Translations under genes and position numbers: made by a program
Notes under the pieces: generated by a model
The model's database searches: none
Told to the model about the DNA's origin: nothing
What the model saw: only the letters and a program-made list of their open reading frames with translations
Part shown: one piece after another, positions 1-9,307 of the stretch
Numbering within the stretch: the first letter of the stretch is position 1
How the letters are laid out: each line of letters starts with the position of its first letter
Origin: Nonomuraea lactucae
GTDB taxonomy: Bacteria > Actinomycetota > Actinomycetes > Streptosporangiales > Streptosporangiaceae
DNA length: 41,485 nucleotides
Reading direction: 5' to 3'
Assembly: GCF_003313395.1 (NCBI RefSeq)
Contig: NZ_QNFZ01000049.1
Coordinates: forward strand, 1-41,485

Positions 1-260
1 GTTCGGGGGCCGGGGTCGCCGCCGCGCGTTCGGCGGCGAAGGCGGCGGCCCAGGCGGGGCCCCGCGCTCCCGCGCCTCGCCAGGGCGGATCTTCCGCCTG
101 GCCTGATGCCGTGCCCAGCCGCGGCAAGGTCAAGGTCGTGGAGTCCGAGGACGTCGACCCGCTGAACGACGCCGACGCCGACGTGGACGAGCTCTCCGGC
201 ATGGCGCTGCTGCAACGGGAGCTGGGTGCTCAGGTGATCGGGGAGATCGACCACACCTGA
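1..260 (+). CDS. dnaX: DNA polymerase III subunit gamma/tau, C-terminal end (partial)
   Basis: Only the last ~85 codons are in the window; the frame starts at base 3 and ends with TGA at 258-260. The visible protein is an Ala/Pro/Gly-rich linker followed by an acidic stretch (VESEDVDPLNDADADVDE) and a conserved tail (GMALLQRELGAQVIGEIDHT). This disordered linker plus short amphipathic tail is typical of actinobacterial DnaX, the clamp-loader subunit that joins polymerase cores, and the tail may help contact the polymerase alpha subunit. The assignment rests on the tail and on ybaB and recR lying downstream, as in many actinomycetes; the AAA+ domain is outside the window. No other family fits this tail plus context better. 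Confidence 0.78.
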   Translation, partial: SGAGVAAARSAAKAAAQAGPRAPAPRQGGSSAWPDAVPSRGKVKVVESEDVDPLNDADADVDELSGMALLQRELGAQVIGEIDHT

Positions 261-529
261 CCACGGGCTGAGCATGGGGAGAGTGCGGCCGGGGAGCGGC
301 GGAGCGGGGTTCTGTGAGGGGAGCCCGCTGAAGAGGCGAGGCCGATTTCCGGGTGGGAGCCCGCGACTTTCCGCAAGAGTGTGAGCTCGCGACGTGGGCG
401 AGGTCGGCCGGCGTCCGGGCAGGGCTGCCTGTCAGGAAGGGAGACCGGGATCAGGCGGCGGCCGTCGAGAGGGCGAGGCCGGCGTTCGGGAGGGGGCCCG
501 TCGAAGGTGGCCGGGGGGATCGGACGGGG
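261..529. other. Non-coding gap between dnaX and the GAF regulator
   Basis: Convergent intergenic stretch of about 270 bases, very G-rich on the plus strand. It contains loosely repeated pieces such as GAGCCCGC and GCGAGGCCG. I see no convincing coding frame, no U-tract terminator and no RNA gene. Confidence 0.4.
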
Positions 530-1963
530 TCAGCCGGCGAAGAGGCGGGCTTGGGCGGCGGCGGCGCGATGGTCCGTGGAGGGCAGCGAGGCCGCGATGC
601 GTTCCAGGATCTGGAAGTCGCCGCGCCCGTTGGAGGTCTGGGCGTAGGCCCACAGGTCGTCCGGTGAGCCGCGCAGCAGGAGGCAGGCGCGCACCTGGAC
701 CTCCAGCTCGTCGCGTTCGCGGCGGATCTCCGGTGACTCGGAGCGGGGTAGCAGCGGGCCGGTGTAGATGCGGGCCAGCAGAGCCGGGTCGTTGACCGTG
801 AGTAAGTGCCTGACCTGCAGGAAGTCGGACTCGACGGGTGACGTGAGCCGGTAGGGCTTGGCGCCGATGGTGCCGCGGAGCTGGGTGCGGAGCCGGTGGA
901 TCTCGGCCCTGATGGTGACCGGGTTGCCGTCGTCGCCGTACAGGTGGAAGGAGAGCTGCTCGGCGCTGAGGCCGCGCGGGTGGAGTGCCAGGAGGGCGAG
1001 GATCTCGGCGTGCCGGAGGGAAAGGGGCAGGCGGCGCTCCCCGACGGCGGCCGTCGGCGGGCCGTCGCCAAGGAGAGTGAGCCTGAGTATGGGCGGCGCC
1101 GCCGCCGAGGGCGTGGAGCGCAGCAGATAGCCCTCGGCGAACGGCTCCGCCACCGCCACCCGGCCGTCCCGCAGGAGCATGCGCTCGCCGGAGACCGGCA
1201 GGTGGACGCGCTCGCCCAGCAGGCCGCCCGGGTCGCCGGCGATGACGCGGCCGGTGGAGGAGAGCAGGATGCCCGGGCGCGAGCGCAGCGCCTCGTAGCG
1301 GCGGCGCAGGCGCTCGTCGTGTTCGTGCATGCGCAGGGCCAGATGCGCCTCGGCGAGCCGGGCCGTCGCGCTGACCACGGCGACGGTGGCGGGGTGCAGG
1401 CTGGGCGCGGTGCCGCTGATGTCGAGGCAGCCGAGGACGTCGCCGGAGTCGGGATCGACGATGGGCGCGGAACTGCACGACCAGACGTGCAGGCGGCGTA
1501 CGAGGTGTTCCTCGGAGTAGACGTGCACGGGCCGGCGCGTCGCCAGGGCGGTGCCGATGCCGTTGGTCCCGATGCGGTCCTCGGTCCACGCGTGGCCGTC
1601 GGTGAGCCCGACCTGGTCGGCGCGGCGCATGACGCCGTGGTGGCCCTCGCGCCACAGGACGCGCCCTTCGCCGTCGGTCACCACCACGATGTGCGCCGAC
1701 TCGTCGGCCATCCGCCCGAGCGCCTCGGTGAGCAGCGGGAGCAGGGGCCGCAGCGGGTGGCAGTCGCGCGCGTCGTTCAGGCGCGCGAGGTCTAACGCCA
1801 GTGGCGCCGCAACGGCTTCGGGGTCGATGCCCGCGTCCATGGAACGCCGCCACGAGGCGGCGATCAGCTGTCGCGGCCCCTCGGGCCACACCCCGTCTGC
1901 CATCACCGTCTCGTGGGCGCCGCGAAGGAGTCGGGAGTACGCGGGAAGATGGGCGTAACTCAT
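530..1963 (-). CDS. GAF-domain transcriptional regulator (AcoR-like N-terminus, C-terminal winged-helix region)
   Basis: A 477-residue cytoplasmic regulator. The N-terminal part (IAASWRRSMDAGIDP near residue 33) and the GAF core with TEDRIGTNGIGTALATRRPV followed by EEHLVRRLHVWSCSSAPIVD match the sensor half of AcoR-type activators. The sigma-54 AAA+ domain is absent; instead residues ~320-400 look like a winged-helix DNA-binding region. Such proteins usually sense a small metabolite and control alcohol or aldehyde metabolism, but no such gene is adjacent, so the target is unknown. ATG at 1963 is preferred because GGAG lies 6 bases upstream; a TTG four codons earlier contains that ribosome site. 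It lies on the opposite strand between dnaX and ybaB, so it interrupts an otherwise conserved block. Confidence 0.75.
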   Translation of the reverse strand: MSYAHLPAYSRLLRGAHETVMADGVWPEGPRQLIAASWRRSMDAGIDPEAVAAPLALDLARLNDARDCHPLRPLLPLLTEALGRMADESAHIVVVTDGEGRVLWREGHHGVMRRADQVGLTDGHAWTEDRIGTNGIGTALATRRPVHVYSEEHLVRRLHVWSCSSAPIVDPDSGDVLGCLDISGTAPSLHPATVAVVSATARLAEAHLALRMHEHDERLRRRYEALRSRPGILLSSTGRVIAGDPGGLLGERVHLPVSGERMLLRDGRVAVAEPFAEGYLLRSTPSAAAPPILRLTLLGDGPPTAAVGERRLPLSLRHAEILALLALHPRGLSAEQLSFHLYGDDGNPVTIRAEIHRLRTQLRGTIGAKPYRLTSPVESDFLQVRHLLTVNDPALLARIYTGPLLPRSESPEIRRERDELEVQVRACLLLRGSPDDLWAYAQTSNGRGDFQILERIAASLPSTDHRAAAAQARLFAG

Positions 1964-2322
1964 CGGCCACTCCAAGTAGTCGAACCCGTATGGCGAGCAT
2001 CCGCGTTGGAGAGGGTCAGCGCAAGCCGTTCCGGCGGTCGCGAAACGTGATTGAACGATAGCAACCTGTGTGCAACGTGGGCGTGATTATGGTTCCATCC
2101 AAGCGTCGGCATGGTGCGGCCGCTCCGGTCGGCGTGGTGGCCGGGTCTCGGACACTGGAGGGGGGCCGGGATCCGGCCAGACAATCTGGCCGGCCAGTCA
2201 CCGGCGATCCGTCGCGACGACCCCCGAGGGCGAAACACCTGCATGCTGCCAGTACATGACGAGGCCCAAACGCCGTAGGCTCGTGGAAGTCAAGAACGCG
2301 GAGCCACGAGGAGCGCACGACG
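1964..2322. promoter_or_regulatory. Divergent intergenic region upstream of the GAF regulator and ybaB
   Basis: A 359-base region between divergent starts that must hold promoters for both directions. The part next to the GAF gene is relatively AT-rich (around 2040-2095), fitting a promoter for that gene. A perfect 9-bp hairpin lies at 2173-2193. The ybaB ribosome site GAGGAG is at 2308-2313. I see no tRNA or SRP RNA here; in actinomycetes the SRP RNA gene, if linked, would be on the far side of dnaX, outside the window. Confidence 0.5.
2173..2193. other. Perfect 9-bp hairpin upstream of ybaB
   Basis: CCGGCCAGA, loop CAA, TCTGGCCGG is an exact inverted repeat. There is no T-tract on either side, so it is unlikely to be an intrinsic terminator. 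It could be an operator or an RNA stem in the ybaB-recR leader; function unknown. Confidence 0.5.
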
Positions 2323-2673
2323 GTGAACCCAGGGGATGTCAACCTGCAGCAGCTGCTGGAGCAGGCCCAGCTCATGCAGCAGCAGCTTGTGAGCGCCCAG
2401 CAGGAGCTCAACGACGCGCAGATCGAGGGCTCGGCCGGCGGCGGCCTGGTCACGGCCGTCGTCAACGGCTCGGGCGAGCTGCTCGAGCTCAAGATCGATC
2501 CGAGCGTGGTCGACGCCGGCGATCCGCAGGACACGGCAGACACGATCGCCGACCTGGTGATCGCGGCCGTACGTGACGCCGTGCGGGCGGCGGCCGACCT
2601 GCAGCAGGAGAAGCTCGGCCCGCTGGCACAGGGGCTGGGTGGCGGCGGTCTCGGCCAGCTGCCAGGGTTCTAG
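2323..2673 (+). CDS. ybaB: YbaB/EbfC family nucleoid-associated protein
   Basis: A 116-residue small dimeric DNA-binding protein of the YbaB/EbfC family. The N-terminal helix ([20 protein letters not shown]) is followed by the beta-rich core ([20 protein letters not shown]) and the C-terminal helix rich in Ala/Gln, ending in a Gly-rich tail. Length and order are normal for the family. Family members coat DNA and are encoded next to recR in most bacteria, suggesting a role connected to repair or replication. The start is GTG at 2323 with GAGGAG nine bases upstream. The stop lies 3 bases before recR, so the two are almost certainly co-transcribed. Confidence 0.92.
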   Translation: MNPGDVNLQQLLEQAQLMQQQLVSAQQELNDAQIEGSAGGGLVTAVVNGSGELLELKIDPSVVDAGDPQDTADTIADLVIAAVRDAVRAAADLQQEKLGPLAQGLGGGGLGQLPGF

Positions 2674-2676
2674 GCC

Positions 2677-3276
2677 ATGTACGAAGGGGTCGTCCAGAAC
2701 CTGATCGACGAGCTGGGCCTGCTGCCCGGCGTCGGTCCCAAGAGCGCTCAGCGGATCGCGTTCCACCTGCTGGCGGCCGACCCGGCCGACGTCAAACGGC
2801 TGGCGCACGCGCTGCTCGAGGTCAAGGAGAAGGTGCGGTTCTGCCGGGTCTGCGGCAACGTGGCCTCCGAGGAGGAGTGCCGCATCTGCCGCGACGCGCG
2901 CCGCGACACCCACGTGATCTGCGTGGTGGAGGAGCCCAAGGACGTGGTCGCGATCGAGAAGACGCGCGAGTTCCGGGGCACCTACCACGTGCTCGGGGGC
3001 GCGATCAGCCCGATCGACGGCATCGGGCCCGACGACCTGCGCATCCGGGAGCTCATGACGCGACTGGCCGACGGCCGCGTCACCGAGCTCATCCTCGCCA
3101 CCGACCCCAACCTCGAGGGCGAGGCGACGGCGACCTACCTCGCCCGTCTGGTCAAGCCGATGGGCGTGAAAGTGACACGATTGGCCAGCGGTCTGCCTGT
3201 GGGCGGTGACCTCGAATACGCCGACGAGGTGACCTTGGGCCGCGCGTTCGAAGGACGGAGGCTGCTGGATGTCTGA
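2677..3276 (+). CDS. recR: Recombination mediator protein RecR
   Basis: 199 residues, the usual RecR length. It has a helix-hairpin-helix at residues ~9-28 ([18 protein letters not shown]), a four-Cys zinc finger (C56, C59, C68, C71), a TOPRIM domain from ~79 to 175 ([17 protein letters not shown], then [16 protein letters not shown]) and the C-terminal segment [19 protein letters not shown]. RecR with RecO and RecF loads RecA onto single-stranded gaps during repair. It follows ybaB after 3 bases and overlaps the next gene by 8 bases, giving a tight ybaB-recR-DUF5063 operon. Confidence 0.96.
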   Translation: MYEGVVQNLIDELGLLPGVGPKSAQRIAFHLLAADPADVKRLAHALLEVKEKVRFCRVCGNVASEEECRICRDARRDTHVICVVEEPKDVVAIEKTREFRGTYHVLGGAISPIDGIGPDDLRIRELMTRLADGRVTELILATDPNLEGEATATYLARLVKPMGVKVTRLASGLPVGGDLEYADEVTLGRAFEGRRLLDV

Positions 3277-3799
3277 CCAGTGGACCGCGCTGGCAGAAGA
3301 GATCGCCGGACACGCGCAGAACTATGTAGACGGTCTGACCAGGGTGGCGGGCGGCGAGGGCGGCGATGCCATCTGGTCGCTGCTGCTGGTCGAGGTCGCC
3401 CAGGTGAGTCTCGCGGGCGCCAAGCTGGGCGCCAACGAGGACGTGATCCTCTCGGGCAACTACGAGCCTCCGCTGAGCGAGGACCCCGACATCGACGGCG
3501 TGCGCACCGCGCTGGCCGAGCGGCTGGAGGCGGTCGACGACTACGCCGAGGTGTTCGACCCGTACAAGGACACGGGCGTCACGCCCTACCGGCTGTCCGA
3601 TGACCTGACCGCGGTGGCCGCCGACCTCATCCACGGGCTGCGCCACTTCCAGGCGGGCCGGCCGCACGAGGCGCTGTGGTGGTGGCAATACTCCTACTTC
3701 AACACCTGGGGCAACCACGCGGGCGCCGCGATGCGCGCGCTGCAGGCCCTGGTCGCGCACTCGCGCCTCGACGTCGCGGAGGAGACCACCACGGTGTGA
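3269..3799 (+). CDS. DUF5063 domain protein
   Basis: A 176-residue soluble protein, mostly helical and acidic, with an aromatic C-terminal segment ([18 protein letters not shown]). This matches the actinobacterial DUF5063 family regularly found just after recR. Its start overlaps the recR stop by 8 bases, so translation is probably coupled. The function of the family is not known to me; the context suggests a link to RecR-dependent repair or simply shared transcription. No catalytic motif is obvious. Confidence 0.8.
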   Translation: MSDQWTALAEEIAGHAQNYVDGLTRVAGGEGGDAIWSLLLVEVAQVSLAGAKLGANEDVILSGNYEPPLSEDPDIDGVRTALAERLEAVDDYAEVFDPYKDTGVTPYRLSDDLTAVAADLIHGLRHFQAGRPHEALWWWQYSYFNTWGNHAGAAMRALQALVAHSRLDVAEETTTV

Positions 3800-3887
3800 T
3801 CGCGTCCATATAGTGGTATGAGCCAGCGGTGGCATGAGAGACCCCAAGTAGACTGAGGCAGCTCACAGTCCTAACCGGGAGACTCTC

Positions 3888-5158
<1,271 letters not shown>

Positions 5159-5162
<4 letters not shown>

Positions 5163-6226
5163 GCAGGCCCAACCTTGCCCTGATCGGCGCCACCGGCGCG
5201 GTGGGCACCGTCATGCGCGACATCGTGTCCAGCCGTGACGACATCTGGGGCGAGATCCGCCTCGTCGCCTCCCCGCGCTCCGCGGGCAAGGTGCTGAAGG
5301 TGCGCGGCGCGGACGTCGTCGTCCAGGCCCTGGCTCCCGAGGTGTTCGACGGCATCGACATCGCCATCTTCGACGTGCCCGACGAGGTGTCGGCCGTCTG
5401 GGTGCCCATCGCGGCCGAGCGCGGCGCCGTGGCGATCGACAAGTCCGGCACGTTCCGCATGGAGCCCGACGTGCCGCTGGTCGTGCCGGAGGTCAACCCG
5501 CTCGACGCGCGGCGCCGCCCGCGCGGCATCGTATCCACCCCCAACTGCACCACGCTGTCGATGATGGCGGCCATGGGCGCGCTGCACGCCGAATACGTGC
5601 TCAAGGAGCTCGTCGTCGCCTCCTACCAGGCGGTGTCGGGCGCCGGAGTGGCGGGTTCGGCCCGGCTCTACGACGAGGTCGAGGCGCTCGCCGGTGACCG
5701 CTCGATCGGCCAGGTGGCCGGCGACGTGCGCAAGGCGCTGGCCAACAAGCTGCCCGACGACTCGCCGTTCCCGGCGCCGATCGCGTTCAACGTGGTGCCG
5801 TGGGCGGGCTCCTACAAGGAGGGCGGCTGGGCCTCCGAGGAGCTGAAGCTCCGCAACGAGTCGCGCAAGATCCTCGGCATCCCCGACCTCAAGGTCTCCG
5901 CGACCTGCGTACGCGTGCCGGTGGTCACCACCCACTCGCTGGCCGTCCACGCCCGCTTCGAGCGGGAGATCACGGTCGCCGACGCGCACCGCGTGCTCCA
6001 GGCGGCGCCGACGGTGGTGCTCATGGACGACCCCGCCAACGGTGTCTTCCCGACGCCGTCCGACGTGGTGGGCACCGATCCGACCTACGTGGGCAGGGTC
6101 CGGCAGGCGGTCGACTTCCCCAACACGCTCGACCTCTTCGTGTGCGGCGACAACCTGCGCAAGGGCGCGGCGCTCAACGCGGCGGAGATCGCCGAGCTGG
6201 TCGCAGCCGAGCTGTCCGAGCGCTGA
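5159..6226 (+). CDS. asd: Aspartate-semialdehyde dehydrogenase
   Basis: 355 residues; reduces aspartyl phosphate to aspartate semialdehyde with NADPH. It shows the nucleotide-binding start ([14 protein letters not shown], residues 9-22), the catalytic Cys in STPNC (C130), the [14 protein letters not shown] segment and the active-site His in [12 protein letters not shown] (H259). The length fits the family. The start overlaps the ask stop as ATGA with GGAGG just upstream, so the two are translationally coupled in one operon. Its product can feed DapA; a DapA paralogue is at 32462. The stop codon lies within a short repeated sequence (6218-6243). Confidence 0.96.
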
Positions 6227-6243
6227 TGAGCGCTGAGCGCTGA
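6218..6243. repeat. Three copies of a 9-bp repeat across the asd stop codon
   Basis: GAGCGCTGA occurs at 6218-6226, 6228-6236 and 6235-6243. Each copy ends in TGA; the first one is the asd stop. Each also contains the palindrome AGCGCT. It looks like slippage or local duplication at the 3' end of the gene. Confidence 0.7.
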
Positions 6244-6560
6244 GAGTGGCGCCAGGCGGTAACCGGCGGTATGGGCCCGCGTGCGCCCTGTGGGCTCACG
6301 TGCGCTCGTCGGCTCACGTGCGCCGGTGCGCCGCCCCTGGTGTGCCTCCAGGCTCCCTCGCGCACCGGCAGGCAGCGCGGCAGCCTCGCGGCAGCCACGC
6401 AGGCCCCCGCGTGGCTCCGCCCAGGAGCGGCCGTACAGGGGCGTGCCTGTACGGCGCCGCGAGCCGTGAGGCCGGTGGCCCGGCGGCGGTGGCTTGGCGT
6501 GGTGCGGCCGTGTGGCTTGGCCGTGTCCCGGGTTCTGGGCGGCCGTTACCAGCTGGGCCA
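6227..6560. other. Convergent intergenic region between asd and the M15-like gene, with hairpin and repeats
   Basis: 334 bases without a credible gene. It contains a 13-bp direct repeat GGCTCACGTGCGC (6293-6305 and 6311-6323, 18-base period) and a strong hairpin at 6430-6455. Composition is very GC-rich. Frames that cross it are opposite-frame readings without ribosome sites or family resemblance. Confidence 0.5.
6430..6455. terminator. Hairpin between convergent asd and M15-like genes
   Basis: GCCGTACAGG, loop GGCGTG, CCTGTACGGC is a perfect 10-bp stem. Its position between two convergent genes suggests a bidirectional terminator of the stem-only type common in actinomycetes. No T-tract follows, so this is an inference. 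Confidence 0.5.
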
Positions 6561-7283
6561 TTACTTGAAAAGGATGTCCCAGTGGTCCGACTCGTCGGCG
6601 AAGAGCGTGCCGGAGGGCGAGCGGTAGAGTGCGGCGCCGTCCCCGCGGACGCCGGTCCGCTCGCTGTTGTGGTGGATGTAGCGGTCGATGCAGGCGTTGT
6701 GCGAGATGTCGAGCTTGTAGCCCTTGCCGTGGCTGAAGCGGCCTGGAGAGTGGCCGACCTCGGTGCCGCCCGTGACCATGATCGGGCAGGTGCTCGCCTG
6801 CTTGAGCGCGATGATCCGGGCGATGGTGCCCGTTCTGACCAGGTCCAGTGAGGTGCACGTGTGGACGTGCCTGTTGGTGCAGTGGCCTGTCGACTTGTAG
6901 CGCAGGCCCGCTCCCAGGAGGTAGCCCGCGGCTGCGTCGTGTGACATGCGCACCATCGCGTGCCTGGGCTTCACGCGCCCCAGGTCGAGGTTCAGGAGCG
7001 GCTTGGCGGCGGCTGATGTCTCGGCGCGGGCCCGCTTGGCGTCCCGGCCGTGCCTGCCGGCGGCCTCCCGGTTCTTCCAGGTGGTGGTCTCGCGGTCCTT
7101 CCCCGTGGCGGCGCGGTGCTCGCCTGAGTTGTCGTGGCGGATGTGTGGCGTCAGCCGGAGCTCCCCGTCGGGTGTCATGGGAGCGGCCGAGGCGGCCGAG
7201 GCGGCCGACGCCAGCGCGATTATGGAGATCTCAATGCCGAGGAGCGCGGCCACGAGGGGCCGAGCGGTTCCACGTATCCACAT
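6561..7283 (-). CDS. Secreted protein with M15-type (D-Ala-D-Ala carboxypeptidase-like) metallopeptidase motifs
   Basis: 240 residues. An N-terminal signal peptide (basic start, hydrophobic core ~8-34 ending ASAASAAP) shows export. A charged linker (~40-95) precedes the C-terminal domain. That domain has TGGTEVGHSPGRFSHGKGYK with D192 after it: H185-x2-G-x3-D192 matches the zinc-binding HxxGxxxD of peptidase family M15, and E231-S-D-H234-W matches the ExxHW motif that supplies the catalytic Glu and third zinc ligand. Four Cys (135, 143, 166, 198) could form disulfides outside the cell. The likely role is hydrolysis of peptidoglycan peptide bonds. The start ATG has AAAAGG about 8 bases upstream. 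Assignment is from motifs only; overall similarity to characterised M15 enzymes looks low. Confidence 0.6.
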   Translation of the reverse strand: MWIRGTARPLVAALLGIEISIIALASAASAASAAPMTPDGELRLTPHIRHDNSGEHRAATGKDRETTTWKNREAAGRHGRDAKRARAETSAAAKPLLNLDLGRVKPRHAMVRMSHDAAAGYLLGAGLRYKSTGHCTNRHVHTCTSLDLVRTGTIARIIALKQASTCPIMVTGGTEVGHSPGRFSHGKGYKLDISHNACIDRYIHHNSERTGVRGDGAALYRSPSGTLFADESDHWDILFK

Positions 7284-7431
7284 GTCGATGCCTTTTCGCG
7301 GAAATTAGCCCTTCCGCCTGAAACATCAATCCCATGCTTCACACCCGTTGATCCGCGTCGCAGGAGCATTTTTGCCTTGTGGCGGCGATCACCGTGCGGC
7401 TCCATGACCTAACGAGGCTCGAAGCCGTAAA

Positions 7432-8109
7432 GTGACGAGCGTGTCCGAAGCCCGAAACCGAGGATCGGAGAGCACCAGAGAGGTCATCGTCGAGACGGCG
7501 TTGCGACTGTTCCGGGAGCGTGGCTTCGATGCGACGACCATGCGGGCCATCGCCGCCGAGGCCGGGGTGTCGGTGGGTAACGCCTACTACTACTTCGACG
7601 GCAAGGAGGCGTTGATCCAGGCGTACTACGATCGTGCCCAGGCCGAGCACGAGGCCGCCTGCCGCGAGCTGCTGGCCCAGGAGACGTCGTTCGCCGCCAG
7701 GTTGACCGGCGTGCTGCGCGAGTGGGTGCGTGTCTCCGAGCCGTACCACGAGTTCGCGGTGAAGTTCTTCAAGCACGCGGCCGAGCCGACGAACCCGCTG
7801 AGCCCGTTCAGCGCGCAGAGCTCGCCGGCGCGCGAGGCGTCGATCGCGATCTACCGGCAGGTGGTGGAGGGGTCGCGCGACCGGATGAACGCCGAGCTGC
7901 GCGAGGAGCTGCCCGAGCTGCTCTGGCTGCTCTCGATGGGGATCGTGCTGTTCTGGGTGCATGACACCTCGCCCGGGTGCGAGCGCACCCACCGGCTGAT
8001 CGACGTGACGGTGCCGCTCGTGGACAGGCTGGTGGGGCTGTCGCATCTGCCGGGGCTGCGGGGGATCACCAAGGACTTCATCGCGGCGGTGCACGAGTTG
8101 CGCGCATAA
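7432..8109 (+). CDS. TetR family transcriptional regulator
   Basis: 225 residues. The N-terminal helix-turn-helix is clear: TALRLFRERGFDATTMRAIA, then AEAGVSVGNAYYYFDGKEAL. The C-terminal ligand and dimer domain is of unknown specificity. A GTG at 7432 and another at 7441 are both possible starts. The gene lies 85 bases upstream of an LLM oxidoreductase on the same strand, and an inverted repeat at 8143-8162 sits between them, so control of that enzyme is plausible. Confidence 0.88.
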   Translation: MTSVSEARNRGSESTREVIVETALRLFRERGFDATTMRAIAAEAGVSVGNAYYYFDGKEALIQAYYDRAQAEHEAACRELLAQETSFAARLTGVLREWVRVSEPYHEFAVKFFKHAAEPTNPLSPFSAQSSPAREASIAIYRQVVEGSRDRMNAELREELPELLWLLSMGIVLFWVHDTSPGCERTHRLIDVTVPLVDRLVGLSHLPGLRGITKDFIAAVHELRA

Positions 8110-8142
8110 GTGCCCTCAGAGTCGCGGTGCGGTTCGAGACTG

Positions 8143-8162
8143 CATACCGCCCGGTTGGTATG
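8143..8162. promoter_or_regulatory. Inverted repeat upstream of the LLM oxidoreductase, candidate TetR operator
   Basis: CATACC, 8 bases, GGTATG is an exact 6-bp inverted repeat 33 bases before the start at 8195 and just after the TetR gene. Size and place suit a TetR dimer site; binding is inferred. Confidence 0.5.
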
Positions 8163-8194
8163 GTCGCCGTACCGACGCCGACCCGGAGGCCGCG

Positions 8195-9154
8195 ATGACT
8201 CAGAACTGGGGCATGACGATCCCCTTCCAGGACCGCTCGCTCGCGGACTCGCGCGAGCTGATCGAGGAGCTGCCCGCACTCGGATACACCGATGCGTGGT
8301 CGGCCGAGGTCAGCGGGGTCGACGGGTTCGTGCCGCTGGCGCTGGCCGCGCAGTGGGCGCCGGGCGTCAGGCTGGGCAGCGCGATCGTGCCGGTCTCCAC
8401 GCGCGGGCCGGGATTGCTGGCCATGTCGGCCGCGACGGTGGCCGACCTGGCGCCGGGGCGGTTCGTGCTGGGGATCGGCTCGTCGTCTCCGGCGATCGTC
8501 GAGCGGTGGAACGCGGGCACGTTCGCCAAACCGTACGCGCGGACGCGTGACACCCTGCGCTTCCTCAGGAAGGCGCTGGCGGGGGAGAAGGTGTCGGAGA
8601 GGTACGAGACGTTCGAGATCAGCGGGTTCAGGCTGGAGCGGCCGCCTCAGGTGGCGCCCAAGATCGTGCTCGCGGCGCTGCGCCCGCGCATGCTGCGCCT
8701 GGCGGCGGAGGAGGCCGACGGCGCGATCACGAACTGGCTCTCCCCGGACGACGTCCGCCAGGTGCGGGCCGAGGTGGGGGAGGGTACCGAGCTGATCGCC
8801 CGGCTGTTCGTGTGCGTGAGCGAGGACGCCGACCGGGTGCGGGCGCTGGCGCGCCGGATGCTGGCGACGTACCTGACGGTGCCGGTCTATGCCGCCTTCC
8901 ACGAGTGGCTGGGACGGGGCGAGGTGCTGCGTCCGATGCACGAGGCGTGGGCGGCCGGTGATCGGCAGGCCGCGCTCAAGGCGATCCCGGACGAGGTGGT
9001 CGACGCGCTGGTGGTGCACGGTGACGCGGCCACCTGCCGGGCCAGGATCCGCCAGTACGTGGACAACGGCCTCGACACGCCCGTGCTCGCTCCCATTCCC
9101 GGTGACGAGGTGCCGATCACCCAGGCTGTTCGCGATCTCGCCCCCAGGGCCTAG
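8195..9154 (+). CDS. LLM class flavin/F420-dependent oxidoreductase
   Basis: 319 residues of the luciferase-like TIM-barrel family. The start ([20 protein letters not shown]), [18 protein letters not shown], the [12 protein letters not shown]-type segment ([20 protein letters not shown]) and the C-terminal [20 protein letters not shown] region are typical of the actinobacterial F420-dependent branch. Such enzymes transfer hydride between reduced F420 or flavin and small organic substrates; the substrate cannot be read from sequence. It is preceded by a TetR gene and a dyad site, so it is probably inducible. Confidence 0.85.
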   Translation: MTQNWGMTIPFQDRSLADSRELIEELPALGYTDAWSAEVSGVDGFVPLALAAQWAPGVRLGSAIVPVSTRGPGLLAMSAATVADLAPGRFVLGIGSSSPAIVERWNAGTFAKPYARTRDTLRFLRKALAGEKVSERYETFEISGFRLERPPQVAPKIVLAALRPRMLRLAAEEADGAITNWLSPDDVRQVRAEVGEGTELIARLFVCVSEDADRVRALARRMLATYLTVPVYAAFHEWLGRGEVLRPMHEAWAAGDRQAALKAIPDEVVDALVVHGDAATCRARIRQYVDNGLDTPVLAPIPGDEVPITQAVRDLAPRA

Positions 9155-9266
9155 CATGCTCGTGTCGCCCGGCCGCTGAAGGCGCGGGCCCGCACGGCGT
9201 GCCCCCGGCGGTGTGGCGAGCCGCAGCACCTGGGGTGACGCGCAGGGCGGCGTGGCGGGGCGGCAT

Positions 9267-9307
9267 GGTGGATGACGTGGTGAGGGGGAGCGCCGGTGGA
9301 TGACGTG
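9267..9307. repeat. 13-bp direct repeat around the amidase start
   Basis: GGTGGATGACGTG occurs at 9267-9279 and 9295-9307; the second copy contains the amidase GTG start. The copies are 28 bases apart, so the first copy offers an out-of-frame decoy start that ends after 12 codons. Confidence 0.65.

Noticed and set aside
2173-2193. Hairpin upstream of ybaB considered as part of a structured RNA (SRP RNA or riboswitch)
   Set aside because: Only one isolated stem; no SRP GNAR tetraloop domain or riboswitch core was found around it.
3800-3887. Lysine riboswitch before aspartokinase
   Set aside because: The leader is only 88 bases and lacks the multi-stem lysine aptamer; actinomycetes rarely use it here.
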